From Mesorhizobium sp. NZP2298 (GTDB lineage Bacteria > Pseudomonadota > Alphaproteobacteria > Rhizobiales > Rhizobiaceae): DNA of 64,000 bases. Of this stretch, positions 24,900-33,799 are shown piece by piece (positions within the stretch are counted from its first letter, which is position 1; each line of letters opens with the position of its first letter). The notes below the pieces were generated by a model. It ran no database searches and had not been told where the DNA came from. It saw only the letters and a list, made by a program, of their open reading frames with translations. The stretch covers positions 1,550,001-1,614,000 of the forward strand of contig NZ_CP033365.1 in NCBI RefSeq assembly GCF_013170825.1, written 5' to 3'. The position numbers and the translations under genes are program-made.

Positions 24900-25783
24900 C
24901 AGGCAGCGCTCCCGGCGGTTTTCCTGACCAATGCCGCATAGGCGGCGGCGAGCACGGTGACGAGCAGGGTTACGATCAGCGCCAGCGACGCACCGGAGCC
25001 GGCGCGCTGGAAGGAGAAGGCTTCCTGGTAGACAAGGATCGACAGTGTGCGCGTGCTGTTGGCCGGGCCGCCGCGGGTCATCACCCAGATGATGTCGAAG
25101 ACCTTGAAGGCCTCGATGGTGCGCAGCACCAGCGCCACCATCAGCGGGCCGGCGAGATAGGGCAGGATGACGAAGCGGAAGCGGTTGAAAGCTCCGGCGC
25201 CATCGACGAGCGAAGCAGCGGTGATGTCGCGCGGTACTGCCTGCAGCGCGGCAAGCGCGATCAGCGCCACCAGCGGAAAGTTCTTCCAGCAGTCGGCGAC
25301 GATCAGGGCCGCCAGTGCCGTGCCGGGTTCGCCGAGCCAGGAGCGATAGGCGTCGATCAGATGCAGTTGCGTCAAGGCAGCGTTCAGCGCGCCATATTCG
25401 GGGTTGTAGATCAGCCGCCACAGCGTGGCGTTGACCACGGTCGGCAGTGCCCAGGGCAGGATCATCAGGGCGCGCAGGACGGCGCGGCCGTGAAACTGCT
25501 GATTGAGCAGCAGGGCGGCGAGCACGCCGATCACCATTTCGGCGGCAACCGAAATCACCGCGAACAGCGTCGTGGTAACCAGCGTGCGCGAAAAATTCGA
25601 GCTCGACAGCATGTTGGTGTAATTGTCGAAGCCGACGTAATTGCCACCGGTGCCGACTAGCTTGGCGTCGGTGAAGGACAGGCCGACCGTATCGACCAGC
25701 GGCCAGCCGATGACGGCGACCATGACCACGAGCAGCGGCAGCATCAGCAACCAGGCACGGGTCGTCATCCAGGTGCTCGACAT
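24899..25783 (-). CDS. Sugar ABC transporter permease (MalF type)
   Basis: 294 aa with six membrane segments; the first is AWLLMLPLLVVMVAVIGWPL. The EAA loop is DITAASLVDGAGAFNRFRFV. It pairs with the 24054-24899 permease. It lies 187 bases after the binding-protein gene, and that gap contains two stable palindromes. Confidence 0.92.
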   Translation of the reverse strand: MSSTWMTTRAWLLMLPLLVVMVAVIGWPLVDTVGLSFTDAKLVGTGGNYVGFDNYTNMLSSSNFSRTLVTTTLFAVISVAAEMVIGVLAALLLNQQFHGRAVLRALMILPWALPTVVNATLWRLIYNPEYGALNAALTQLHLIDAYRSWLGEPGTALAALIVADCWKNFPLVALIALAALQAVPRDITAASLVDGAGAFNRFRFVILPYLAGPLMVALVLRTIEAFKVFDIIWVMTRGGPANSTRTLSILVYQEAFSFQRAGSGASLALIVTLLVTVLAAAYAALVRKTAGSAA

Positions 25784-25840
25784 CAGAGCAGCCTCTCTTC
25801 GTTCACGGTGATTTCAGACATAGCACGGGCGGCACTCGCG

Positions 25841-25950
25841 CATGACCCCGGAAGTCGGAACCGACTTCCGGAAAGGATCATGCGCAAGACTTGGAAAGCG
25901 CTACAGCGTCCTTTGCCCGTCCAAGTGGACGGGCGGCGCTGTAGTGCCGC
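25841..25950. repeat. Two palindromic intergenic repeats
   Basis: First palindrome: CGGAAGTCGG-AA-CCGACTTCCG (25849-25870). Second: outer arms CTACAGCG / CGCTGTAG (25901-25908, 25937-25944) with inner arms GCCCGTCCA / TGGACGGGC (25915-25923, 25926-25934). The second type is a familiar Mesorhizobium intergenic repeat. Sitting between binding protein and permeases, the hairpins may protect the upstream mRNA end or slow read-through, giving more binding protein than permease. Confidence 0.75.
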
Positions 25951-25970
25951 CCGTGATCGGAGAACAATAC

Positions 25971-27209
25971 CTAGAGGCCGCTGTTCTGCGCGGCGGTCTT
26001 CAGCGCATCCTCGGGCGAGGACTGGCCAAGCAGCGATTCCTGGATGGCCTGCTGCAGCGCGGTCGACAGCTCCTGGTACTTGGGCGTGGTCGGGCGCGGA
26101 TACATGGCGGCCAGGCCGAGCTTGGCGGCGGCGATCAGTTCCTCCTGGCCCTTGGTCACGGCCGGGTCGTCATAGGACGAGGCCCAGATCGGCAGCGAGA
26201 GCTTGGCATACTGGTTCTGTGTCGCCTGCGAGGTCATGAAGGTGATGTACTTCCAGGCCTCGTCCGGATGCTTGGAGACCGCGGTGACGCCAAGACCCAT
26301 CGAGCCGTTGACGGCCGACACCTCGCTGATGCCGGTGACGCCGGGCGCCGGCACGACGCCGACCTTGCCGGCCACCTTCGAGTCCTTCGGGTCGTTGGCC
26401 ATGTTGTACATGTAGGTCCAGTTCAGCGCGAAGGCGGCATCACCGTTTTCGAAGACCTTGCGCACGTCCTCTTCCAGGAATTCCTTGGAATTCGGGTTGG
26501 TGAGGCCGGACTTGTAGCTGTCGACCATGTATTTCAGTGCCGAGAGGCCGCCGCCGTTCTGGAAGTCGGGCTTGCCGTCCTTCAGGAAGTCGCCGCCATA
26601 GGCACTGACCAGCGTGGTGTAGTCGCAGATCGCGGCTTCCGCCTGCGACCAGCTCCACGCGATCGGCGTCTTCAGCAGACCCTTGTCCTGGATGATCTTG
26701 GCCTGTGCGCCGAGCTCTTCCCAGGTCTTCGGGGGTGTCTTGATGCCGGCCTTTTCCAGGATGTCCTTGTTGTAGAACAGGTATTTGGTGTCGAGGATCC
26801 ATGGCATGCCGTAATATTTGCCGTCATACTGGACGGTGGTCCAGGCGCCGGGCAGCACGCCCTTCTTCATGTCGTCGGTGATCTTCGACGTCACATCGAC
26901 CAGCACCTTGTTGGTGGCGTATTCGGCCGGCCAGATGACGTCGAACAGCACGACGTCGTAGCCGCCGCCCGAACCCTGTGCGAGCACGGTCTTATCGTGC
27001 AGGCCTTCATAGGGAACGAATTCGAGATTGACCTTGACGTCCGGGTTGGCCTTGGTGAAGGCGTCGGTCATGGCCCGCACGTCGGCCTCGCTGTAGGCGG
27101 CCTGAGCCATGAAAAGCGCATTGAGCGTGGTTTCGGCGAAGGCGTGGGGGACAAGCAGTCCTCCGGCGAAGACCGCGCCGATTAGTGTCTTGGTGATTGT
27201 CCTAAGCAT
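25971..27209 (-). CDS. Sugar ABC transporter substrate-binding protein
   Basis: 412 aa from ATG 27209 (GGGAG six bases before it). A signal peptide is clear: MLRTITKTLIGAVFAGG followed by PHAFA. The mature protein is a type-1 (MalE/UgpB cluster) binding protein with YGMPWILDTKYLFYNKDILEKAG and AAFALNWTYMYNMA, typical of that fold. First gene of the minus-strand sugar operon, divergent from the ROK regulator, with a large palindrome between. The ligand is unknown; the kinase/SIS pair downstream hints at a fructosamine or amino sugar. Confidence 0.93.
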   Translation of the reverse strand: MLRTITKTLIGAVFAGGLLVPHAFAETTLNALFMAQAAYSEADVRAMTDAFTKANPDVKVNLEFVPYEGLHDKTVLAQGSGGGYDVVLFDVIWPAEYATNKVLVDVTSKITDDMKKGVLPGAWTTVQYDGKYYGMPWILDTKYLFYNKDILEKAGIKTPPKTWEELGAQAKIIQDKGLLKTPIAWSWSQAEAAICDYTTLVSAYGGDFLKDGKPDFQNGGGLSALKYMVDSYKSGLTNPNSKEFLEEDVRKVFENGDAAFALNWTYMYNMANDPKDSKVAGKVGVVPAPGVTGISEVSAVNGSMGLGVTAVSKHPDEAWKYITFMTSQATQNQYAKLSLPIWASSYDDPAVTKGQEELIAAAKLGLAAMYPRPTTPKYQELSTALQQAIQESLLGQSSPEDALKTAAQNSGL

Positions 27210-27361
27210 TTTCTTCTCCCATTTCCGGCGTTGACGGGCCGGCAATGCGGGCGTTTCGCATCGTCTTCCCGGATCCATGTCGCGTGACCTGATGGTTATC
27301 CGGCTGACCAGTGGCGACAGGCGGAGGCCCTGGCCATCTTGTTCTGGGTCGTTCCGTTTGC

Positions 27362-27386
27362 ATTAAGTCAACTCGCTTGACTTAAT
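27362..27386. promoter_or_regulatory. Operator for the ROK regulator
   Basis: Perfect inverted repeat ATTAAGTCAA-N5-TTGACTTAAT. It lies between the divergent binding-protein and ROK genes. On the plus strand TTGACT (27377) with TATTCT (27398) could be the regulator's own promoter, so the site would overlap the -35 region. NagC/Mlc-type ROK proteins bind AT-rich palindromes of this size. Confidence 0.8.
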
Positions 27387-27428
27387 TAGTCGATCAATAT
27401 TCTAATGGAGTCAAGAGGGGAAACGCCG

Positions 27429-28643
27429 ATGGACGACATCAGCCCGATCCGCGCCAAAAGCGGCACCAATCAGGAAGGCACCAGCGCGCACAACCGCCGC
27501 GTCATGATCGAGGCGCTGCGCCTCAATGGCGCCCTGTCGCGGGCCGACCTGGCGCGGGCGACGCAGCTCACCAAACAGGCGGTGTCCAACATCATCGAGG
27601 ATCTCGAAAGCGACGGCCTGGTCGCCGCGCTCGATGCGGTGCGCAAGGGCAGGGGACAACCCTCGACCCCCTACAGGCTGGTGCCCGAAGGCGCCTTCGC
27701 CATCGGCCTGCAGATCGACCGCCACCTGACGCGGGCGGTTGCGGTCAATTTGATGGGCAGCGTGCTGGCGCGCGCCGAGGCGAACCTGCCTTTCGATGAA
27801 CCGTCGAAGGGCGTCGAGGTCATTCTCGGCCTGATCGACGGCGTGCGTCGCGACCTGGCCGGCATCTCCTCGCAATCGGAGAAACGGCTTGTCGGTCTCG
27901 GCATTGCCATGCCCGGCCCTTTCGGCCTGAAGAACTCAGATGACAAATGGATGATGCCGGCCTGGCAGAAGTTTCCGCTGCTGGAGACGCTGGCTGCGAG
28001 GACGGGACTGAATGTCGGCCTGCAGAACGATTCCGCCGCCTGCGCCACGGCCGAGCGCATCGTCGGCGCGGCGCATGGCGTCGATCACGCGGTCTGCCTC
28101 TATGTCGGCTATGGCATCGGCACCGGGCTGATCCTCAATGGCGAACTCTACAGCGGCGGCCATGGCAATGCCGGTGAAATCGGCATGGCACTGCTGGCGC
28201 CTGCCGGTCCGGGCTCGACGCCGCTCGAACACCGCGCCTCGCTGGCCTCGCTCTATCAGCACCTCGGCCTCAATCCGGCTGACAGTGATATCTACGAACA
28301 GATGAACGCCCTGGTGCTGGCCGAGGATGCGAAGATGATGGCCTGGATCGATGGCGCGGCGCACGATCTGCGCTGGAGCGTGCATCTCATCGAAACGATC
28401 TTCGATCCGCAGACAGTCATCCTGACCAGCGGCGCGCCGGAAGCGCTGGCGCGCCGCCTTGTCGAGGCGATGCATCCGCTGTTGCCGTCGATCGCCGACC
28501 GGCCAAATAGGACTTTGCCGCGCCTGCAGCTCGGCACCACGGACCCCTGGTCGATCGCGCTCGGCGCGGCCGCGGCGCCGATCAGCCGCGCCTTCGATCC
28601 CTTGTTCTCGGCGATCCTGAAGACCAGCCCCGGACTTGCGTGA
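27429..28643 (+). CDS. ROK-family transcriptional regulator
   Basis: 404 aa from ATG 27429, preceded by AGAGGGG; an ATG at 27405 would leave no room for a leader after the likely promoter. The N-terminal winged helix is LSRADLARATQLTKQAVSNIIEDLESDGLV (about residues 37-66) with the wing KGRGQPSTPYRL. The sugar-kinase-like domain has VGLGIAMPGPFG and VGYGIGTGLILNGELYSGGHGNAGEIG. The zinc-binding Cys cluster (CXCGXXGCXE) usual in ROK proteins is missing after GNAGEIG. Probably represses the divergent sugar operon and itself; the inducer would be the imported sugar or its phosphate. Confidence 0.9.
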   Translation: MDDISPIRAKSGTNQEGTSAHNRRVMIEALRLNGALSRADLARATQLTKQAVSNIIEDLESDGLVAALDAVRKGRGQPSTPYRLVPEGAFAIGLQIDRHLTRAVAVNLMGSVLARAEANLPFDEPSKGVEVILGLIDGVRRDLAGISSQSEKRLVGLGIAMPGPFGLKNSDDKWMMPAWQKFPLLETLAARTGLNVGLQNDSAACATAERIVGAAHGVDHAVCLYVGYGIGTGLILNGELYSGGHGNAGEIGMALLAPAGPGSTPLEHRASLASLYQHLGLNPADSDIYEQMNALVLAEDAKMMAWIDGAAHDLRWSVHLIETIFDPQTVILTSGAPEALARRLVEAMHPLLPSIADRPNRTLPRLQLGTTDPWSIALGAAAAPISRAFDPLFSAILKTSPGLA

Positions 28644-28750
28644 AGGAGCGGCCACCCGGAGGGCAAACGCCTCTCCGGCGTCACACAGGGTTCATCGTCC
28701 GGACATAGCGTTCCCCCCGGTTCTTTGCTGCGATGCAATAGGAGTGGGAC

Positions 28751-30352
28751 ATGGTGGACATAGTTTCTAGCGAGGCGGGCATTCCGAGACCGGATCATCC
28801 GCTGGACAGTTCGGGCAGCGCGAAGTGGTTCCTGCCGGCTTTCGGCGTGCTGGTGCTGGTCGGCATCATCTATGTCGGCTACGCACTGAGCCAGGACCTG
28901 GCCGAAGCCAAGACCGTGCCGTGGATCCTGCTGGGCATCGCCTTGCTGATCGCGTTGGGCTTCGAATTCGTCAATGGCTTCCACGACACCGCCAATGCGG
29001 TGGCGACGGTCATCTACACACGCTCCCTGCCGGCCGAGTTCGCCGTCATGTGGTCGGGCGTCTTCAATTTCCTCGGCGTTCTCACGTCCAGCGGCGCGGT
29101 CGCCTTCGGCATCCTGTCGCTGCTGCCGGTCGAGCTCATCCTGCAGGTCGGCTCCTCCTCCGGTTTTGCCATGGTGTTCGCGCTGCTGGTCGCGGCGATC
29201 GTGTGGAATCTCGGCACCTGGTTCCTCGGCCTGCCTGCCTCGAGTTCGCACACGATGGTCGGCTCGATCATCGGCGTCGGCCTTGCCAACCAGTTCATGG
29301 CACCGGCAGGCAGCGCCACCAGCGGCGTCGACTGGTCGCAGGCGACCAATGTTGGCGTGACCTTGCTGGTGTCGCCGATCATTGGCTTCTTCGCCGCCGC
29401 GATCCTGCTCTATGCGATGAAGCTGCTGGTGCGCAATCCGGCACTCTACGAGGCGCCGAAAGGCAACACGCCGCCGCCATGGTGGATCCGCGGCCTGCTG
29501 ATCTTCACCTGCACCGGCGTCAGCTTCGCGCATGGCTCCAATGATGGGCAGAAGGGCATGGGCCTGATCATGCTGATCCTGATCGGTGTCGTGCCGACGG
29601 CCTTTGCGCTGAACCGCACGCCCGACATCAACTATCTCGAGGCCTACAAGTCGGCTTCTGCCGGCGTCGAGCAGGCGCTGGGCAAATATGTGAAGCCCGG
29701 TATCACTGTCGCCGACGCCAAGGCTGCCGTTCAGGATGCCGTGCGCACCCGGACCTGGAGCGACCAGACGACGGTCGCGCTGCAGACCTACATCCACAAC
29801 ACCACGGCTTCGCTGCAGCCCTATGCCTCGGTCGACAATGTTCCGACCGACCTGGTCAGCAACGCCCGCAACGACATCTACCTGATCGGCGAGGCGCTCA
29901 AGCTGATCGACAAGAAGCAATTGCTGCCGATGCAGGCCGCCGATCTCAAGGCGGTTACCGACTACCACAAGGCCGTCGACAACGCGACGAAGTTCATTCC
30001 GCTCTGGGTGAAGGTCGCGGTGGCGCTGGCGTTGGGCCTCGGCACCATGGTCGGCTGGAAGCGTATTGTCGTCACGGTGGGCGAAAAGATCGGCAAGAGC
30101 CATCTGACCTATGGTCAAGGTGCGGCGGCCGAACTCGTCGCCATGGTGACCATCGGCATGGCCGATCGGCTCGGCCTGCCGGTGTCGACAACCCATGTCC
30201 TGTCGTCGGGCGTCGCCGGAACGATGGCCGCCAACGGTTCGGGCTTGCAATGGTCTACGGTGCGCAACCTGCTGCTGGCCTGGGTGCTGACCCTGCCGTG
30301 CTCGATCGCGCTGGCCTTCGTGCTGTTCATCATCTTCCGCCAGGTGTTCTGA
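28751..30352 (+). CDS. pit: Inorganic phosphate transporter, PiT family
   Basis: 533 aa, ten or more membrane helices. Both PiT signatures are present: GFEFVNGFHDTANAVAT in the N-terminal half and GVSFAHGSNDGQKGMG in the C-terminal half, each with the Asn/Asp residues used for phosphate. A hydrophilic helical insert of about 110 residues (about 300-410) splits the second half, as in long PiT proteins of proteobacteria. Start ATG 28751 follows AGGAGTGGG. It imports phosphate by proton or metal-phosphate symport. No PhoU-like pap gene precedes it, in contrast to the rhizobial pap-pit operon. Confidence 0.93.
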   Translation: MVDIVSSEAGIPRPDHPLDSSGSAKWFLPAFGVLVLVGIIYVGYALSQDLAEAKTVPWILLGIALLIALGFEFVNGFHDTANAVATVIYTRSLPAEFAVMWSGVFNFLGVLTSSGAVAFGILSLLPVELILQVGSSSGFAMVFALLVAAIVWNLGTWFLGLPASSSHTMVGSIIGVGLANQFMAPAGSATSGVDWSQATNVGVTLLVSPIIGFFAAAILLYAMKLLVRNPALYEAPKGNTPPPWWIRGLLIFTCTGVSFAHGSNDGQKGMGLIMLILIGVVPTAFALNRTPDINYLEAYKSASAGVEQALGKYVKPGITVADAKAAVQDAVRTRTWSDQTTVALQTYIHNTTASLQPYASVDNVPTDLVSNARNDIYLIGEALKLIDKKQLLPMQAADLKAVTDYHKAVDNATKFIPLWVKVAVALALGLGTMVGWKRIVVTVGEKIGKSHLTYGQGAAAELVAMVTIGMADRLGLPVSTTHVLSSGVAGTMAANGSGLQWSTVRNLLLAWVLTLPCSIALAFVLFIIFRQVF

Positions 30353-30376
30353 GCGGAGCGCAAGAGCTCTCAAACA

Positions 30377-30407
30377 AAAGGCAGCGCCGGTCGCCGGCGC
30401 TGCCTTT
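30377..30407. terminator. Rho-independent terminator of the phosphate transporter gene
   Basis: Perfect stem AAAGGCAGCGCCGG / CCGGCGCTGCCTTT around TCG, continuing into a T-run, 24 bases after the transporter stop. Confidence 0.9.
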
Positions 30408-30496
30408 TTCCTTGAGGGGGGTGCGGTGTTCAGGAGGCGAGGACGTATTCGTTTCTGGTGGCGTGGAACGTACCTGGGAAATTGGCCAAAACATCG

Positions 30497-30691
30497 CTTC
30501 GTCATCCTGTCGCGGAGCAAAGAGCGAAGCGACGCGGCGCAGACCCCTGGAACTGCTCCGCGGCTCAAGGGATCCATGCCACGACTTCAAGCGCGCTGCC
30601 GCGGTGCGGAATTCTGCGTTGCCGCGCCCTTCGATCTGGGATCCCTGGGTCTTCGCTCCGCTTCGCGTCGCTACGCCCAAGGGTGACGAAG
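30497..30691. repeat. Long imperfect palindromic repeat element
   Basis: About 195 bases whose ends are inverted: CTTCGTCATCCT at the left, AGGGTGACGAAG at the right, with inner arms including GAAGCGACGCG / CGCTTCGCGTCG and two GGATCC boxes. Elements of this design (ends CGTCATCCT, GGATCC core) are common between Mesorhizobium genes. It separates the phosphate transporter terminator from the convergent patatin gene; open frames crossing it are not genes. Confidence 0.7.
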
Positions 30692-30697
30692 TTGGGG

Positions 30698-31858
30698 CTA
30701 TGTCGGGTCTTCGCGATGCAGGTCGTGGATGGCGACGCCATCGACATTGGTCGGCAAGGTCAGCCAGTTGCGATGACGCAAGGTGCGCTGGGTGTCTTCC
30801 AGGCCTGTCTCCCAGTGCTCGCGCATCGAGGTACCGGAGAATTCATAGTCCTTGGCGTGTCCCTCATAGCCTTTGTGCTGGTAGATCAGGTGCACGATGT
30901 TGACGATGCCGGCGTCGGAATAGTCCGCGATCAGCGCTTCCTCCGCCGGCGTCAACTGCTCCTTGGGCACGCGCTTCAACGCATCGAGCAGGCGCATCTT
31001 CAGGCCATGGATGCGCTTGAAATTGTCGGTGTTCTGGCGCGTGCGGCTGGAATACATGATGTCCTTGTGGCGGGACAGCACGTCCGGCATGCTGCGTGGC
31101 AGCACGCCGCGGGCGCTGAACAGGTCGACCTGGAACACCAGGGAAGACCGATCCTCTTCCTGATCGAGCAGATATTGCAGCGGCGTGTTGGAAACGATGC
31201 CGCCGTCCCAATAGTACTCGCCCTCGATGCGGACCGACGGAAAGGCGGGTGGCAGCGCGCCGCTGGCCATGATGTGCTCGGGTCCGATGCGCACCTTCTC
31301 GGTATCGAAATAGACGAAGTTGCCGGTGCGGACATTGACCGCGCCGACGCTCAGCCGCTTCTTGCCGTCGTTGAGGATATCGAAGTCGATCAGGCTCTCC
31401 AGCGTGTCCTTCAACTCGGCGGTGTTGTAGAAGCTGGTGGCGCCCTCGGCGCCCGGATGCTCGAACCAGGGATTGGGATTGCGCGGCTTGAAGAAGCCGG
31501 GCTGGCCCATGGTCATGGTCATCCATGACGAGGTGCGGTTGCGGATGTCGCGGTAGATGTCGCCTTCCGGCGTATAGGTCCAGATCTTGCGGCCAGAGAT
31601 CGTCTGCCAGAACTGTTCGAGCCGATGCAGTCGTCGGCTCGGTTCGTTGCCGGCGATGATCGAGGCATTGATGGCGCCGATCGAGACGCCGGACAGCCAA
31701 GTCGGCTCGCAGCCGGCATCGGCCAGCGCCTGGTACACCCCGGCCTGGTAGGCGCCGAGCGCGCCGCCACCCTGGAACACCAGGGCGATGCGGTCATACT
31801 GCGCCGAGATTTCCTCGATGGTGGCCGCGGCTTCCTTGTTTCGGTTGCGTTCAAGCAC
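30698..31858 (-). CDS. Patatin-like phospholipase
   Basis: 386 aa from the GTG at 31858, which has GGAGAA five bases upstream and overlaps the decarboxylase stop. The patatin catalytic parts are complete: oxyanion loop [19 protein letters not shown], nucleophile serine in [13 protein letters not shown] and the aspartate in [15 protein letters not shown]-terminal extension of about 110 residues follows, as in the DUF3734-containing group. It is predicted to hydrolyse acyl esters; beside acetoacetate decarboxylase and 3-hydroxybutyrate dehydrogenase it may act on polyhydroxybutyrate or its granule lipids, which is inference. Confidence 0.9.
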   Translation of the reverse strand: MLERNRNKEAAATIEEISAQYDRIALVFQGGGALGAYQAGVYQALADAGCEPTWLSGVSIGAINASIIAGNEPSRRLHRLEQFWQTISGRKIWTYTPEGDIYRDIRNRTSSWMTMTMGQPGFFKPRNPNPWFEHPGAEGATSFYNTAELKDTLESLIDFDILNDGKKRLSVGAVNVRTGNFVYFDTEKVRIGPEHIMASGALPPAFPSVRIEGEYYWDGGIVSNTPLQYLLDQEEDRSSLVFQVDLFSARGVLPRSMPDVLSRHKDIMYSSRTRQNTDNFKRIHGLKMRLLDALKRVPKEQLTPAEEALIADYSDAGIVNIVHLIYQHKGYEGHAKDYEFSGTSMREHWETGLEDTQRTLRHRNWLTLPTNVDGVAIHDLHREDPT

Positions 31859-32639
31859 GAATTTTCTCCGGCTGGGCTGTGCTGGTTGCGAGCCGGTCGT
31901 GATCGGCAAGATAGTCGTGGACGACCTCGCCCAGCCCAAGTGTCAGATCGGCCTTGAAGTGGACGGCGGATACGATGTCGAGTACCGGCAGCTTCGCCAC
32001 GTCGGCCATGACATGGGGCCGCAGGTCGAGTGCCGCAGGCGCCGTCCATGCCTCCTTCAGGGTGATGTCCGTGAGGTAGTAGCGCACCAGCTCGCAAATG
32101 CGGGGCGTGCCGTCGACATGCGGGATGATCTTGATCAGGAAGTTGGGGGCGGCGAGCGCGGCGAGCACGGAATCGTGATCGGCTTCCCTGTGCTTGTAGC
32201 CCATCGTGCCGGTGGCGCACAGAACGCTGCCATAGTGCAGCGTGCCGACGATCACCTCGCCCTCATGGACGATCTTCGGGTTGGCCAGTTTCTTCGGAAA
32301 ACCCCAGAGCTCACGGCCGCCGGCGATCGGCGCGTCGTCGTCGAGATACATCGAATGGACGTAGCCGCCGTGCCGGCCCTTGTATTTCACCGGAATGACC
32401 TGGCCGGTCTCGGTGTAGTCGCCGAAGCCCGTGGAATCAGGCATGCGGATGAATTCGTACTTGACCAGCGGCTCGTCGATTTCCAGCGGCGCCGGCACGA
32501 CGGCCTCGAGCGCCTCGCGTGTCGTGCGATAGGTTATGATGATGTATTCCCGGTCGAAGAAACGGTAGGGCCCGGGCGGGAAAGACGGATTGGTCAGCGG
32601 CATCGCATAGGCGCGCTTCACGACATCGGCGATTTCCAA
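31851..32639 (-). CDS. adc: Acetoacetate decarboxylase family protein
   Basis: 262 aa. The Schiff-base lysine lies in [14 protein letters not shown] and the family's [13 protein letters not shown] and [13 protein letters not shown] segments are present. Start is a TTG at 32639 preceded by a GGGGGG run; the first ATG comes 12 codons later and would remove conserved residues. True family members turn acetoacetate into acetone and CO2. It overlaps the patatin gene by 8 bases and is divergent from bdhA, forming a ketone-body cluster. Confidence 0.88.
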   Translation of the reverse strand: MEIADVVKRAYAMPLTNPSFPPGPYRFFDREYIIITYRTTREALEAVVPAPLEIDEPLVKYEFIRMPDSTGFGDYTETGQVIPVKYKGRHGGYVHSMYLDDDAPIAGGRELWGFPKKLANPKIVHEGEVIVGTLHYGSVLCATGTMGYKHREADHDSVLAALAAPNFLIKIIPHVDGTPRICELVRYYLTDITLKEAWTAPAALDLRPHVMADVAKLPVLDIVSAVHFKADLTLGLGEVVHDYLADHDRLATSTAQPEKIRA

Positions 32640-32900
32640 GCTGCACCCCCCAAGGTTCCGTCAGGCGAAGTTCTGTCGGGCGAATTTCGTTCAGGAATGA
32701 CCGCGCGAATGCGCTACCGATTATGTTGCACGGCACCATGACAGTGCCGTGTCAGCCAGACGACCACGGTCTCGAGCCGGTTGAGGCCACACGGAGGCTG
32801 TCGTCTGGCTGTAATCGCATCGACACATGGCTCTGTCATTGTCATGCTGCGACGCACAATTATATCTTCCTATTCTCCTCCCACCTCTCGCGAGATCACC

Positions 32901-33689
32901 ATGGGTTCCCTGTCTTCGAAGAATGCCCTCGTTACCGGCTCGACCAGCGGCATAGGCCTGGCCATCGCCCGCGCCTTTGCCGCCGAGGGCGCCAACGTCA
33001 CCATCAACGGCCTTGGCGATGCCGCTGCCATCGAACAGGAGCGCGCCGGCATCGAGAAGGATTTCGGCGTCAAGTGCCGCTATTCCGATGCCAACATGAT
33101 GGACGGCGCTGCCGTCACGGCGATGGTTCACGACGCCGAGGCGGCGTTTGGCAGCCTCGACATCCTGGTCAACAATGCCGGTATCCAGCATGTCGCGCCG
33201 ATCGAGGAATTCCCCGACGACAAGTGGGAAGCGATCATCCGCATCAATCTCCTGGCGGCCTTCTATGCCATCAAGGCGGTGGTGCCGGGCATGAAGGCAC
33301 GCAAATGGGGCCGCATCATCAACACGGCGTCGGCGCATGCGCTGGTCGCCTCGCCGTTCAAGTCGGCCTATGTCTCGGCCAAGCACGGCATTGCAGGCCT
33401 GACCAAGACGGTCGCCCTGGAAGTCGCGCAGGACGGCGTCACCGTCAACGCCATCGCGCCGGGCTACGTCTGGACGCCGCTGGTCGAGAAACAGATTCCC
33501 GACACGATGAAGGCGCGCGGCATGACCGAGGAACAGGTCAAGCATGATGTGCTGCTCGCTGCACAGCCGACAAAGGAATTCGTCACCGTCGAGGAGCTTG
33601 CCGCGTTGGCGCTGTTCCTGTGCTCGGATTCCGCCAGGCAGATCACCGGCACGACGTTGCCGATGGATGGCGGCTGGACGGCGCAGTAA
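32901..33689 (+). CDS. bdhA: D-3-hydroxybutyrate dehydrogenase (SDR)
   Basis: 262 aa classical short-chain dehydrogenase. The NAD site is VTGSTSGIGLAIARAF, the structural NNAG is in LVNNAGIQHVAPIE, and the catalytic Ser-Tyr-Lys are in NTASAHALVASPFKSAYVSAK. The Lys/Gln-rich C-terminal lid (VEKQIPDTMKARGMTEEQV) matches 3-hydroxybutyrate dehydrogenases, which interconvert 3-hydroxybutyrate and acetoacetate. The 261-base gap to the divergent decarboxylase contains the promoters. ATG 32901 has only a weak ribosome site. Confidence 0.9.
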   Translation: MGSLSSKNALVTGSTSGIGLAIARAFAAEGANVTINGLGDAAAIEQERAGIEKDFGVKCRYSDANMMDGAAVTAMVHDAEAAFGSLDILVNNAGIQHVAPIEEFPDDKWEAIIRINLLAAFYAIKAVVPGMKARKWGRIINTASAHALVASPFKSAYVSAKHGIAGLTKTVALEVAQDGVTVNAIAPGYVWTPLVEKQIPDTMKARGMTEEQVKHDVLLAAQPTKEFVTVEELAALALFLCSDSARQITGTTLPMDGGWTAQ

Positions 33690-33799
33690 CGCGTCCGTCG
33701 GAACATTTATTCCTGCCTTTTCCGCACAGCTTGTGTCCAGGGACAAGCCCATCATCCGCCTAAGTGACAGGCGCGCTGCCGCTGTCGTGTCGCGACGGG

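Noticed and set aside
28292..30577. 761-codon minus-strand frame
   Set aside because: It crosses the ROK and phosphate transporter genes, the terminator and a repeat element; the translation is low-complexity Gln/Arg/Asp-rich and lacks any motif.
30250..30903. Plus-strand frame running out of the phosphate transporter gene
   Set aside because: It passes through a terminator and a palindromic repeat, with no protein-like pattern.
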